A DNA stretch of 64,000 nt from Actinoplanes couchii (GCF_016862075.1 NZ_BOMG01000044.1:124001-188000); one strand, 5' to 3'; counted from the stretch's first letter, positions 16,831-25,566 are shown. Made by a program: numbers and translations. Notes: generated from the letters alone by a model not told the origin.

Positions 16831-17745
16831 TCAACTCCGCTGTTCTTCTTCGGAGGGAACGCAGATCCGGACGGCGGCGGGAACCACCTCGGCGGTGAAC
16901 TTCCTGGTCTTGGCGCGGTCGCCGCCGTCGAGTTCGTACTCCATCTTCGACTCCAGCGTGACGTCGATCCGGCGGGCCCGGGTGGTGCGGACGAACGGTG
17001 AGGTGTCCGAGCGCTTGACCGCCATCGTGCCCAGTGTGCGGGCCCACTGCAGCGCGTTGTGCGCGGTGGCGACGCCGACGTCGAGCCAGCCGTCGGTCGG
17101 GGAGGCGTCGTCGAAGGCCTGGATCCCGGCGTGGATGGTGCCGACGTTGCCGATCAGGACGCAGCTGGCCTCGTCGTCGAACCAGTCGGTGCCGTCGATC
17201 CGGATCTTCGCGCGCGGGGTCTCGCCGTTGACGTGGCGCAGGCCGGTCCAGACGTAGGAGAGTTTGCCGAGGCGGTCCTTGAGGGCGCCGTCCGCGTCCT
17301 TGATCATGGCGCCGTCGAAGCCGACACCGGCCATCACGGCGAAGTGCTCGCCGTCGAGACGGCCCAGGTCGAAGCGGCGGCGGTCGCCGGTGAAGGCGAT
17401 GTCGACGGCCTTCTCCAGGTCGGTCGGGATGCCCAGGTTGCCGGCCAGCAGGTTGCCGGTGCCGGCCGGCATGATCGCGACCGGGACCTTGCGGCCCTTC
17501 TTGTCCCGCGCCAGTACGTCGAGGGTGCGCTGCACCATGCCGTCGCCGCCCCAGACGACCAGCAGGTCCACATCGGCCTTGATCGCCTTGCGGACCTGCT
17601 TGGGGGCCTTGCGGCTCTTCGGCACCTCGTACCAGAGGAGCTTGTCGATGTCGTGCAGGGTCAGGAGGCGGCGTAGCTCGTCGAGGCCGCCACCCAGGGT
17701 CTTGCGCTGGTGGGCCACGACGGCGATCGTGCGGGGGGTTCGCAT
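16831..17745 (-). CDS. Diacylglycerol/lipid kinase family protein
   Basis: 304 residues. The catalytic-domain signature VVWGGDGMVQ (GGDG 66-69) and IMPAGTGNLLAGNL (93-98 PAGTGN) are intact, followed by the beta-sandwich domain with GVGFDGAMI and YELDGGDR. The family phosphorylates diacylglycerol or related lipids with ATP at the membrane. No signal or membrane segment is evident. It is the next gene after the GAF protein on the same strand but separated from it by 34 nt, so co-transcription is likely. Confidence 0.88.
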   Translation of the reverse strand: MRTPRTIAVVAHQRKTLGGGLDELRRLLTLHDIDKLLWYEVPKSRKAPKQVRKAIKADVDLLVVWGGDGMVQRTLDVLARDKKGRKVPVAIMPAGTGNLLAGNLGIPTDLEKAVDIAFTGDRRRFDLGRLDGEHFAVMAGVGFDGAMIKDADGALKDRLGKLSYVWTGLRHVNGETPRAKIRIDGTDWFDDEASCVLIGNVGTIHAGIQAFDDASPTDGWLDVGVATAHNALQWARTLGTMAVKRSDTSPFVRTTRARRIDVTLESKMEYELDGGDRAKTRKFTAEVVPAAVRICVPSEEEQRS

Positions 17746-17779
17746 GTCGCCGCCGTTACCCGATCGGGCGCGCGACCAA

Positions 17780-18346
17780 TCAGTTGACGGTCTCGCGCAT
17801 GCGCTGTTCGGCGGCCGCGCTGCGGATCACCATCAGGCGCAGCTCCAGCTCGTCGGCGACGATCTCGGCCAGGTTCTCCAGGGCCTTCAGCTGGCGCGGG
17901 TTCGCCTCCCGGGGCACGCTGTCGATCACGTTGACGGTGCCGAGCCGGTAACCGTCGTGGGTGCGGATCGGTGCGGCGGCGTAGAACCGCAGGCCCAGGT
18001 CACCACGGACCAGCGGGTGCTCCAGGGTGCGCGGGTCCACGGCGGCGTTGTTGATCACGTAGACGTCGTCCTGGGCGATCACCGAGGCGCACAGGCCGGG
18101 CTCCGTGCCGATCTCGCGGACCCCGGTCAGCCCCTGGCAGGCGGCTAGCCACACCCGGTCCCGCTCGACCAGGGAGACGGTGGCGATCGGGGTGCCGAAG
18201 AGGGCGCCGGCCACGAACGCGATCCGGTCGTACGCGTCCTCGAACGGCTGATCCACCAGCCGGTAGCGGCGCACCGCGTCGAGCCGGGCCTGCTCCCGCG
18301 GGTCCACGTTGTCCAGGTACTCGTAGGCGCCAGACGACTCTGTCAT
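17780..18346 (-). CDS. GAF-domain sensor protein
   Basis: 188 residues from ATG 18346. A single GAF domain spans about residues 15-165: FEDAYDRIAFVAGALFGTPIA, SLVERDRVWLAACQG, PGLCASVIAQDD, FYAAAPIRTHDGYRLGTVNVID. It has no output domain, so it may act through a partner or as a ligand-binding protein. A TAGGGT box (18354-18359 on the complement) sits 7 nt before the ATG, pointing to a leaderless transcript. An upstream in-frame start at 18379 would cross that box. Confidence 0.8.
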   Translation of the reverse strand: MTESSGAYEYLDNVDPREQARLDAVRRYRLVDQPFEDAYDRIAFVAGALFGTPIATVSLVERDRVWLAACQGLTGVREIGTEPGLCASVIAQDDVYVINNAAVDPRTLEHPLVRGDLGLRFYAAAPIRTHDGYRLGTVNVIDSVPREANPRQLKALENLAEIVADELELRLMVIRSAAAEQRMRETVN

Positions 18347-18392
18347 GGATGAAACCCTATTCCCGTCGATCCGGGACATGTCGCACAGCGGG

Positions 18393-19238
18393 TCAGTCGA
18401 TATCCGCGGTCAGTGCACGAACCCGCAACCGGGTGATCGCCCGACCGGTCACCTCGGTCACCTCGGCGGTGAACTCGGGCAGCGTCACCACCTCGCCCGG
18501 AGCGGTCGGGATGTGCCCCAGCTCGGCCAGCACCAGCCCGGCGACGGTGGTGCAGCCGCCGTCGGCCCGGCCCCGGAACCCGACGTCCGGCAGGTCGTGG
18601 ATCGGGAACGAGCCGGGCATCAGCAGCGCCCCGTCCGGTTCCCGCACGGCCGACGCCACGTCGTGGTCACTCTCGTCGTAGATCTCCCCGACGATCTCCT
18701 CGACCAGGTCCTCGATGGTGACGATGCCGTCGACGGCGCCGCTCTCGTCGGCGACCAGGGCCAGCGTCTGTCGTTCGGCCCGCAGCTGCTGGAGGGCGCC
18801 GGAGACCCGCAGCGTGGCCGGCAGGAACAGCGGCGGGCGGGCCAGCCCGTCGACCGGGCCGGCCGCGCCGACCAGGTCACGCAGGTGCACCACGCCGAGC
18901 ACGTCGTCCAGCCCGGCCGGGCCGACCACCGGCGCCCGGGAGTGCCCGCCGTCGATCAGGACCCGCAGCGCCGCGCCGGCGGGCCGCCCGCAGGGCACGG
19001 TGAGCACGTCCCGGCGGGGCACCAGGATGTCCCGCAGGCTCCGGTCGGCGATCGCGTAGGCGCCGGAGATGATGGTGCGCTGCTCGGCGGAGAAGTCCCG
19101 CTGGGCGGCGACCAGCGCACGGCTCTGCCGCATGATCGCCGACCAGCCGGAGAAGCGTTCGGTGAGCAGGGCCCAGCGCTGCGCGAGGAGGATCGGCTCG
19201 CTGCCACTGATCAGTACCAGGAGGTACAAAGCGAACAT
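18393..19238 (-). CDS. CBS-pair / CorC-HlyC domain protein with a shortened membrane part
   Basis: 281 residues from ATG 19238 (TTG 19247 also possible). After one hydrophobic segment (ALYLLVLISGSEPILLA) comes the linker RSLRDILVPRRDVLTVP, a pair of CBS domains (about 65-190, ending TLALVADESGAVDGIVTIEDLVEEIVGEI) and a CorC_HlyC transporter-associated domain. TlyC/CNNM-type proteins normally start with a DUF21 domain of three or more helices; here almost all of it is missing. It could be a truncated derivative or a soluble-type regulator. A TAAATT box lies 7 nt before the ATG. Confidence 0.8.
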   Translation of the reverse strand: MFALYLLVLISGSEPILLAQRWALLTERFSGWSAIMRQSRALVAAQRDFSAEQRTIISGAYAIADRSLRDILVPRRDVLTVPCGRPAGAALRVLIDGGHSRAPVVGPAGLDDVLGVVHLRDLVGAAGPVDGLARPPLFLPATLRVSGALQQLRAERQTLALVADESGAVDGIVTIEDLVEEIVGEIYDESDHDVASAVREPDGALLMPGSFPIHDLPDVGFRGRADGGCTTVAGLVLAELGHIPTAPGEVVTLPEFTAEVTEVTGRAITRLRVRALTADID

Positions 19239-19265
19239 CCCGAGCAATTTACCCAGCTGAGCGGG

Positions 19266-20198
19266 TCAGAACCGGGAAAACGACCGCAGCGGCATCCGCG
19301 GACCGAACTTCGGCGCGGTGATCCCGCCCAGCGCGAGCAGATCACAGACCCGGCCCCGGTGCCCCCGGAACGGCTCCAGCAGCTCCAGCATCCGCTCGTC
19401 GGTGCCCCGGGCCTCACCGGCCAGCGCGAACGCCACCGTGTTCGGGATGTGGAAGTCGCCGACACTCACCGCGTCCGGATCGCCGAACACGAACCGCACC
19501 GTCTCCGCCGCCGTCCACGGGCCGATCCCCGGCAGCGCCGTCATCCGGGCCGTCGCCTCGGCCGCGTCCACACACCGCTCCAGCCGGTCCGCCACCCGCG
19601 CCGCCCGCAACAGCGCCTCGGTGCGGCGCTGCTCCACCCCGAACGGATGGAACTCCCAGTAGGCGGTCGCCGCGATCTCGGCCGGGTCCGGCGGCAACAG
19701 CAGATCGGCCGGGCCGGGCGCGGGCACCCCGAAACGACGGCACACCGCGCGGTACGACCGGTGCGCCTCCTTGCCGGTCACCTTCTGCTCCAGGATCGCC
19801 CGCAGCAGACGGGGGAAGAGCCGGGCGGTGGCGGGTAGGCGTACGCCGGAGAAGGTCCTGGCCAGGCGACCGACCAACGGGTGGCGCACGGCCAGCTCCG
19901 GGAAACCGCCGACGTCGTCGCGCAGTCCGATGATCGAGTCGGCCGTCTCCATCGCCCACGCCGCCCCCGGGCCGTGACCGGTCGCCACGAGCTCCGCTCC
20001 GGACCTCTGAACGATCAACGACGCGGGGCCGATCGGCGTACGCATGGCGAGCGCGAGCCCACCGGCGTCGAACCGCCCGCAGGGGTCGGACTTCGGGACC
20101 AGCAGGGGCCGCACCGAGGCGCCGAACGCGTACCGCTCCGGTGGCGTCAACCTGCGGGTCAAGGTCACCGGGTCACTATGCCACCGAATCGCGGACAT
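19266..20198 (-). CDS. AlkA-like DNA-3-methyladenine glycosylase (HhH-GPD)
   Basis: 310 residues. The helix-hairpin-helix MTALPGIGPWTAAE (about 220-232) is followed by the catalytic aspartate in DAVSVGDFH (D248), the HhH-GPD pattern without an iron-sulfur cluster. The N-terminal part matches the AlkA beta-domain region only loosely. The family removes alkylated bases from DNA to start base-excision repair. It is followed after 27 nt by the CBS protein gene and preceded by a set of hairpins at 20202-20371. Confidence 0.85.
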   Translation of the reverse strand: MSAIRWHSDPVTLTRRLTPPERYAFGASVRPLLVPKSDPCGRFDAGGLALAMRTPIGPASLIVQRSGAELVATGHGPGAAWAMETADSIIGLRDDVGGFPELAVRHPLVGRLARTFSGVRLPATARLFPRLLRAILEQKVTGKEAHRSYRAVCRRFGVPAPGPADLLLPPDPAEIAATAYWEFHPFGVEQRRTEALLRAARVADRLERCVDAAEATARMTALPGIGPWTAAETVRFVFGDPDAVSVGDFHIPNTVAFALAGEARGTDERMLELLEPFRGHRGRVCDLLALGGITAPKFGPRMPLRSFSRF

Positions 20199-20201
20199 GC
20201 C

Positions 20202-20236
20202 GATGGCCCTGACCTTGCTCCAGGGTCAGGGCCATC
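20202..20236 (-). terminator. 13-bp-stem hairpin (first of three)
   Basis: GATGGCCCTGACC (20202-20214) pairs perfectly with 20224-20236 around a 9-nt loop. It lies immediately upstream of the AlkA-like start codon (20198) and downstream of the secreted-protein gene. No T-tract follows on either strand. Confidence 0.6.
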
Positions 20237-20242
20237 GGGAGG

Positions 20243-20277
20243 TGATGACCGGACACCCGAGAAAGGTCCGGTCATCA
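20243..20277 (-). terminator. 12-bp-stem hairpin (second of three)
   Basis: TGATGACCGGAC (20243-20254) pairs perfectly with 20266-20277 around an 11-nt loop. Only 6 nt separate it from the preceding hairpin. Confidence 0.6.
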
Positions 20278-20340
20278 GGGAAACCATCCGCCGTCTTGTC
20301 GTCCGGCAGGGGGAAGGACGACGCCGTAGCGAAGGGGGGT

Positions 20341-20371
20341 TCCGGACCGGGTCACCACAACCCGGTCCGGA
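20341..20371 (-). terminator. 12-bp-stem hairpin (third of three)
   Basis: TCCGGACCGGGT (20341-20352) pairs perfectly with 20360-20371 around a 7-nt loop. It is the first reached after the stop codon of the gene ending at 20443, so it is the best candidate for that operon's terminator. Confidence 0.65.
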
Positions 20372-20442
20372 TCGTTCCGGCTTCGACGGCGGGCGGTTCC
20401 GCTGTCTGTACTACCGTGCTGAACTAGCTGAACTTGCCGTAC

Positions 20443-21723
20443 TTACCGGACGCGGACCCGGACCGAGTCGAAGGCCGGCGTCTGGTTGGCGCGCTCCATC
20501 ATCGGGATACGGTGCGAACCGTCACCCGCCCAGGAGGAGCACTGGTAGTTGCCCGAGGTGGGCAGGCCCGGCACCTGGATGGCGACGGTGTCCGGCTGAG
20601 CGCTGCCACGGTTGTCCTCGGTCGCCACGAAGAACTCGGGGACCGGGTCGGCGGCCGGAGCCGCCTGCTGGCTCTGCAGGATCCGGCACGCGGTGTGGAA
20701 GTGACCACGGACGATGCCGTTCTGCAGGACCGAGCTCTCCACGTAGTAACCACCCTGGCCGGCCGCGAGGAAGCGGTCCCGGATCAGGTTGCGGGTGCTG
20801 ACCTGGATGGTGAAGGCCTGGTTGCGGTTCACGTTCCGGGGAGCGTTGGTGATCAGCAGCGTGGAGTTGTTCGCGGCCGCGCCGACCTCACCGAACTCGG
20901 TGGAGACACACCGGTTGCCGTTCTGGAAACCGTCGTGCGGGGCGAGGTTCGAGGTGTCGCAGGAGTTGGTCAGCACACCGAGGCCGGCGCCAGGGGGCGG
21001 GGTCTCGGCCTGGCCACCACCGTTGTTGCCACCGTTGTTGTTGCCCTGGTCGCCACCCTGGTCGCCACCGTTGTCGCCCTGGTCGCCGCCCTGGTCACCA
21101 CCGTTGTTCTGACCGTTGTCGCCACCGTTGTCGCCCTGGTCGCCACCCTGGTCGCCACCGTTGTTGCCCTGGTCGCCACCGTTGTTGCCGCCGTTGTTCT
21201 CTTCGCCCTCGCCGGCGGCGGGTTCCTCGCTCGGCGCGGCACTGGCTTCGCCGCCACCGTTGTTGCCCTGGTTGCCGCCGTTGTTCTGGCCGCCACCGTT
21301 GTTGTTACCACCGTTGTTGTTGCCACGGCCGCCGCCACGACGGGCGTTGGTGGTCGCCTCGGTGACCTCCTCGTCGGAGACGTTCTTCATCACCCAGTCA
21401 CGGCACCGCGCCCGCACCTGGGCGGTGGTCGCCACGTCACCGGCGCCGTCGTCCGCGTGCTGCGTGACCTTGCCGTTGTTCGTGGTGTACGTGCCCTTCC
21501 GGGTCTGGGTGGAGAGCTGTGCCCGGTTGGGGGCCTGCAGGTCGTCGCAGGCGGCCAGAGCCCGCTGCTGGGTGCGCTCCGTGCTGGCACTCGAGATCTG
21601 AGTGACAGTCACCACGCCGCCGAACGCGGCCAGGGCAGCGGCGCCGATGACGGCGACGCGGCGCTTACCGCTGAACCAGGACGGGGAGCCGCTGCTGGCG
21701 CGCCGGTACTTGGACCTTCGCAT
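20443..21723 (-). CDS. Secreted repeat protein with a C-terminal GHFH domain
   Basis: 426 residues from ATG 21723 (AAAGG upstream). A basic N-terminus and hydrophobic segment (VAVIGAAALAAFGGVVTV) indicate export. Residues about 130-255 are an Asn/Gly/Gln/Asp repeat made of GGDQGDNGGDQG-like units. The C-terminal domain (about 265-426) has paired cysteines and the stretches LLITNAPRNVNRNQAFTIQV, GIVRGHFHTACRIL and VPGLPTSGNYQCSSWAGDGS. The order 'AFTI..., GH-x-H, ..., PGLP...G.Y...C' resembles, from memory, an uncharacterised family of secreted fungal proteins with a GHSH motif. Function unknown. It is the last gene of the run that follows the sigma/anti-sigma pair. Confidence 0.75.
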   Translation of the reverse strand: MRRSKYRRASSGSPSWFSGKRRVAVIGAAALAAFGGVVTVTQISSASTERTQQRALAACDDLQAPNRAQLSTQTRKGTYTTNNGKVTQHADDGAGDVATTAQVRARCRDWVMKNVSDEEVTEATTNARRGGGRGNNNGGNNNGGGQNNGGNQGNNGGGEASAAPSEEPAAGEGEENNGGNNGGDQGNNGGDQGGDQGDNGGDNGQNNGGDQGGDQGDNGGDQGGDQGNNNGGNNGGGQAETPPPGAGLGVLTNSCDTSNLAPHDGFQNGNRCVSTEFGEVGAAANNSTLLITNAPRNVNRNQAFTIQVSTRNLIRDRFLAAGQGGYYVESSVLQNGIVRGHFHTACRILQSQQAAPAADPVPEFFVATEDNRGSAQPDTVAIQVPGLPTSGNYQCSSWAGDGSHRIPMMERANQTPAFDSVRVRVR

Positions 21724-21763
21724 GGGTGACACCTTTCTCTGTCGCCGTGGGCGATGTTGAGAT

Positions 21764-22543
21764 CTACCGTGCGCGGAAGATGCGCATGGTCGTAACAACC
21801 CCGACCACCAACGCGGCAGCGAGGATCAACAGGATTACCGTGTTGCTCAGACCCGGGATGTTCTGGCCCTGCTGGGCGGAGACCATCATCTGGTTGTCCA
21901 GAGGGACCGGGCCCTGTCCCGCGGCTGCTGCCGGCGCCGGCGCTGTGGGGAGCGCGGCGTAGTCGACGATCCCGCTGCTTTCCAGCAGGGTCATGTGCGT
22001 CATCACGAACTGGTTGGTCTGCTGCGCGAGCTTGCGGACCGAGTCGTTGCGTGTGGTGGCGCGGATGGTTCCGATGGCCGGGAAGATCTTGCCGTGCGCG
22101 GCCCGCAGCCGGTCGATGAAGATCTGGTCGAACTGCTGCGGGGTCGCGGCGTTCTTCATCTCGTCGAGCCAGACCTGCTGGTCGCCGTTCGGCTGGTTCG
22201 GCAGGCTGATACCGAGCTGCTTGGCCACCGTGCGGTCCAGCGAGTCGAGCGCGACGTGCTGCTCGGCGATCGCCTTGCCGATCTTCACGACGTTCGGGTC
22301 TTCGGACTTCTCCTGGGCCATGTTGCCGGCCGGGATCTCCCAGAGACCCGCCAGGCGGACCTTGATGATGAAGTCGCGGTCAGCGTCGCTGACCACTCCG
22401 GTGCCCTTGTTGGTCAGCCCGGTGTTCGGGGGCACTGGCACGGGTTCGTCAGCGGCGTGAGCCGCCCCGGCCGGCGCCAGCATGAACGCCAGGGACATGG
22501 CCAGGGTTCCGACCAGCCATCGGGGGGCTCGGCGGGTCTTCAT
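21764..22543 (-). CDS. Secreted/membrane DUF4142-type protein
   Basis: 259 residues. GGAGGAG lies 5 nt before the ATG at 22543. A signal peptide ends near AGAAHAADEP (about residue 31). The helical DUF4142 (ferritin-like) region follows: DRDFIIKVRLAGLWEIPAGNMAQEKS, IGKAIAEQHVALDSLDRTVAKQLG, FIDRLRAAHGKIFPAIGTI, LAQQTNQFVMTHMTLLESSG. The C-terminus has a membrane helix (NTVILLILAAALVVGVVTT) and a basic end, so it is anchored. It sits 40 nt before the secreted GHFH protein gene and 44 nt after the lipoprotein gene. Role unknown. Confidence 0.85.
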   Translation of the reverse strand: MKTRRAPRWLVGTLAMSLAFMLAPAGAAHAADEPVPVPPNTGLTNKGTGVVSDADRDFIIKVRLAGLWEIPAGNMAQEKSEDPNVVKIGKAIAEQHVALDSLDRTVAKQLGISLPNQPNGDQQVWLDEMKNAATPQQFDQIFIDRLRAAHGKIFPAIGTIRATTRNDSVRKLAQQTNQFVMTHMTLLESSGIVDYAALPTAPAPAAAAGQGPVPLDNQMMVSAQQGQNIPGLSNTVILLILAAALVVGVVTTMRIFRAR

Positions 22544-22587
22544 CTCGTCTCCTCCAACCTTTCCTGTGCCTGTGCCTGTGTGCCGGA

Positions 22588-23295
22588 TCAGTAGCTGTAG
22601 TCGCTGCCCGATTCGGCGTCGCTGCCCGCGTCGCCGGAGGTGTCGTCCTTCGGCGGAGCGACAGGCTTCGACACGGCCGGGAGGCAGGTGAGGTTCTTGG
22701 TGCCGTTGGGCTGGATCACGAACCAGGTGCCGCTGACGTTCTGGCCCTTCCACTGACCCGGCTTCTTGTCACCGATGTAGCGGTAGAGCGGCCAGCCCTT
22801 GAGGGTGAGCTGCTTGGTACCGTCCGCGCGGGTCACCGTGCCGACGAGCGACTTGTCGACGCCCTTGAGCGTCGGGTTGCCGTCGTTGGTGAGCGCGGCG
22901 GGCCAGATCTTGGCGCAGTCGCCGTTGCAGTTCGACTTCGCCGGGTCGTCCTCGTCCTTGTCGAACCGGTAGAGCACGAAGCCGTCCTGGTCCTGGACGG
23001 TGGTGCCCATCAGCTTCACCTTCTGGGAGGTGAGCGACGTGGTGGTCAGCTCCTCGCTGATCTCCGGGACGTTCGCCTCGTCGGCCGGAGCGTCGGGCTC
23101 GGCGGTCGAGTCCGTCTCGGGCTCGGCGCCCGCGGTCGCCTCGGCGCCCGGAGTCGCGACGACATCGTTGGAGGCGGGCTCTGCGGCGTTGCCGTAGTCC
23201 GCCGCTTCGTATTGGGTCGGGGCACATGCGGACAGGGCGAACACTGCCGCCAACGCCGCGCCTACGACCCTCAACTTGCGCTTCTCCGGTACCAC
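22588..23295 (-). CDS. Lipoprotein with secreted-repeat domains (PF03640 type)
   Basis: 235 residues from GTG 23295, chosen because GGAGGGG lies 5 nt upstream; a longer frame crosses a terminator. The signal peptide ends in the lipobox ALSAC, so it should be lipid-anchored outside the membrane. After an acidic, Ala/Glu/Pro-rich linker come two repeats of the family: [12 protein letters not shown]...[13 protein letters not shown] and [19 protein letters not shown]...GTWFVI. Function of this repeat is unknown. It is the first gene of a three-gene run and lies downstream of the sigma/anti-sigma genes, separated from them by a terminator. Confidence 0.88.
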   Translation of the reverse strand: MVPEKRKLRVVGAALAAVFALSACAPTQYEAADYGNAAEPASNDVVATPGAEATAGAEPETDSTAEPDAPADEANVPEISEELTTTSLTSQKVKLMGTTVQDQDGFVLYRFDKDEDDPAKSNCNGDCAKIWPAALTNDGNPTLKGVDKSLVGTVTRADGTKQLTLKGWPLYRYIGDKKPGQWKGQNVSGTWFVIQPNGTKNLTCLPAVSKPVAPPKDDTSGDAGSDAESGSDYSY

Positions 23296-23449
23296 GTGGC
23301 CCCTCCCGGGTGATTCATGGCTTTGGCCATTCCGGGCAGTAGTACGGCGGGAGCGCGGAGACGGTTGAACATTTGGGCCGATCAAATTAATGATTTTTCC
23401 GTTGAACCACTGGACGGTCCGGCCCGTATACATGTCACCACCACATACG

Positions 23450-23483
23450 AAATGGCCCGGTCGCCGAGGCGACCGGGCCATTT
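23450..23483 (-). terminator. Intrinsic terminator after the anti-sigma gene
   Basis: A 16-bp perfect stem (23450-23465 with 23468-23483, ends AAATGG / CCATTT) with a minimal loop lies 14 nt after the anti-sigma stop. The A/T ends give a short U run in either direction. Confidence 0.85.
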
Positions 23484-23497
23484 GCGTGTTCGAACGA

Positions 23498-24277
23498 TTA
23501 CGGAACGCGAACCAGAGTCGAGGTGGACCCGTTCGCGGCGACCTCTTCCACCTGAACGTGGGCGATCTCTTCCTTCGGGATCTCGGTCGCGGTCTGGAGC
23601 ATCAGCGGCGCCGGGTTGGCGGCGGTGCCCCAGCCCTTGCCCGCCGGCACGACCCAGCCGGAGACCTTCTCCTTGACCCCGTTGGTACGCACCACGTACA
23701 GCGCACAGGTCTTCGAGCCCTCGATGCCACCGACGGCGTACGAGATCTGCGTGCCGTAGTCCTTCTTCAGCAGACCGACGACGAGGCTGACGTTGGAGCG
23801 GTCACCGGTGGCGCTGTAGTTGTCACCGGGCAGCTTGGTGCCGCCGATGCCGAGGTCACCGTTGGGCAGCGGATCGAGCTGGTTCTGCCCGCCACCCTGC
23901 GCGGTGGTGTCCGGCGTGCTGCCCGAGCCCGAACCGAGCCACTGGCCACCGGCGAAGAGCGCGCCGATCGACAGCATGGTGAAGACCACCACGGCGGCGG
24001 CCAGCGAGTAGAGCCGGCGGCTGTTGGCACGCTGCCGCTCGGCACCGACCTCGCCCAGCATGTTGTGCAGCACGGTGGCGTCCCGCTCGGCCTGCTCGGC
24101 CGCCACGAAGGCCTCACCGTCGACCGTCGAGAGGACGTCCGCCACCTCGACGAACGACTCCAGCTCGTACGCACACTGCGCGCACTCGATCAGGTGGTCC
24201 TCGAACAGCGCCGCGTCCCGGTCGCCGAGGATGCCGAGAGCGTACGAAGCGACGTCGTAGTGCTGATCCTGCGTCAT
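23498..24277 (-). CDS. Transmembrane zinc anti-sigma factor
   Basis: 259 residues. The ATG overlaps the sigma-factor stop (ATGA). The zinc anti-sigma motif H-x3-C-x2-C is present as HLIECAQC (H28, C32, C35) inside the cytoplasmic anti-sigma domain (about 1-85). One membrane helix follows (about 90-110, [20 protein letters not shown]), then an extracytoplasmic domain rich in Gly/Asn leading to [13 protein letters not shown] and [13 protein letters not shown]. It should hold the ECF sigma factor at the membrane and release it on an envelope or redox signal. Confidence 0.92.
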   Translation of the reverse strand: MTQDQHYDVASYALGILGDRDAALFEDHLIECAQCAYELESFVEVADVLSTVDGEAFVAAEQAERDATVLHNMLGEVGAERQRANSRRLYSLAAAVVVFTMLSIGALFAGGQWLGSGSGSTPDTTAQGGGQNQLDPLPNGDLGIGGTKLPGDNYSATGDRSNVSLVVGLLKKDYGTQISYAVGGIEGSKTCALYVVRTNGVKEKVSGWVVPAGKGWGTAANPAPLMLQTATEIPKEEIAHVQVEEVAANGSTSTLVRVP

Positions 24278-24963
24278 TCCGTCACCCCCCGCTGCTGAAG
24301 TGCGGTGCGCAGGGCGCGCAGCGCGTAGTAGACCCGCGACTTGGCGGTGCCGAGAGGCAGGTTGAGCGACTCGGCTGCCTCCGGGACGGTGCGGCCACGG
24401 AAGTACGTCTCGATGAGGATCTCCCGATGCGAATGGCTGAGCTGCCGGAGCGCGTCCGACACTGTCATCGACTGCAGAACCTTGTCGGTCTCGTCGGACG
24501 TCGTCGGGAAGCTCTCCAGCTCCCGGTCGTACGTCTCGGCGGGGCGGGCGTTGGCACTGCGATGCTCGTCGATGGCGATGCGACGGGCCACCGTCACCAG
24601 CCACGGCCTCAGCGATTGCTGACCCTGCGCGCCGAGGCGGTGCGCGTTGCGCCACGCCCTCAGCAGCGTCTCCTGCACGATGTCCTCCGCGCGCTGCCGG
24701 TCTCCACCGGTCAGCCGCAGGACGAACATCAGCAGGGGGCCGGCGTGCTCTTCGTACAGCATCCGCACGAGGGTGTCCTCGTGACTCGGCGTGCTGTTCG
24801 GAGCCGACTGGTGCCGCGGACCCTGCCTCGGGATAGTCGTGCCCTCGTCCCGCTGGTTGCCGTTGCCACCACCGTCGAGAGCCTGCCACCTACCACCGGA
24901 GTGTTGCCGTGCCATCACATGCAACCTCTCCGGCGCGAGCCGATCCTCGGCCACCGCATGCAT
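24274..24963 (-). CDS. ECF (extracytoplasmic function) RNA polymerase sigma factor
   Basis: 229 residues from ATG 24963, which has GGAGG 5 nt upstream; ATG 24915 is a second option. Region 2 reads MLYEEHAGPLLMFVLRLTGG then AEDIVQETLLRAWRN, and region 4 reads LSHSHREILIETYFRG then VPEAAESLNLPLGTAKSRVY. The first ~55 residues are a polar extension. Together with the coupled ZAS-type anti-sigma factor it resembles the SigK/SigL group; the adjacent secreted proteins are likely targets. Its upstream region extends about 600 bp without another gene. Confidence 0.93.
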   Translation of the reverse strand: MHAVAEDRLAPERLHVMARQHSGGRWQALDGGGNGNQRDEGTTIPRQGPRHQSAPNSTPSHEDTLVRMLYEEHAGPLLMFVLRLTGGDRQRAEDIVQETLLRAWRNAHRLGAQGQQSLRPWLVTVARRIAIDEHRSANARPAETYDRELESFPTTSDETDKVLQSMTVSDALRQLSHSHREILIETYFRGRTVPEAAESLNLPLGTAKSRVYYALRALRTALQQRGVTE

Positions 24964-25355
24964 CGATACCTCCGCCCGGACCTTTCCCCGTCGCCTGAGA
25001 TACGGCCGGGATGCCCCGCCGGGATCAAAGCTGGGGCAGAAATTTCCGGGACGCTCGGTCTCAACGGTCCTCCGCTGCGTTTCGTGATCGAGAGGGCGCC
25101 CGGCGCCGATCACTCTCTGTATTGATCAACGCCGATCGGGACACCAGGTAAGGCGGAATGATACTCAGTGACTTTGGCCCCTGGACAACTCCGGTGAGAA
25201 GAATTCTTGTCGCACCGGAGAGCGCGATCTCGTAGCGTGAACAAGCGATTCCGCAGCGTTGTCATGAGTGCGTATTGTGCGGTGAATGGGCGTGCTGCCG
25301 AACCGATCGGGGGATGCCTTATTGCCGGTCGGACCCTTTCGGGCGACACCCGGCG

Positions 25356-25367
25356 GGGAGCGCTCCC
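25356..25367. promoter_or_regulatory. GGGAGCGCTCCC palindrome (CebR-box-like core)
   Basis: A perfect 12-bp palindrome identical to the core of the LacI-family CebR operator of streptomycetes. It lies about 390 bp upstream of the sigma-factor start. A longer 18-bp version occurs at 42894-42911. Confidence 0.4.
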
Positions 25368-25504
25368 AATTTCCGAATTGCCTGTTCGTGTGGCCCTCGG
25401 AGTCCGAATAGGCACGTTGCCCCGCACCACGGTGTGACCGGCGGACACGAGGTTGGCACGGCAATCCCGCCACCGTCCCAGAACGCGAGACTTTGTCAGG
25501 TCTC

Positions 25505-25558
25505 TACCGTCCACCTGGTGGACGGCCCTCTGTGCACGAGAACACCCCGCGCACAGAG
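25505..25558 (-). terminator. Two tandem dyads after nurA
   Basis: CCCTCTGTGC (25524-25533) pairs with GCACAGAGGG (25549-25558) across a 15-nt loop, starting 8 nt past the nurA stop. A second dyad CCGTCCACC/GGTGGACGG (25505-25523) follows at once. No T-tract. Confidence 0.6.
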
Positions 25559-25566
25559 GGTGAAGA

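Larger units (their letters stand above)
24964..25566. other. 603-bp gene-free region upstream of the sigma factor
   Basis: It should contain the sigma-factor promoter on the complement and the 3' end of the nurA transcript. It holds the 12-bp perfect palindrome GGGAGCGCTCCC at 25356-25367 and two dyads near 25505-25558. No convincing gene was found on either strand. Confidence 0.5.
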
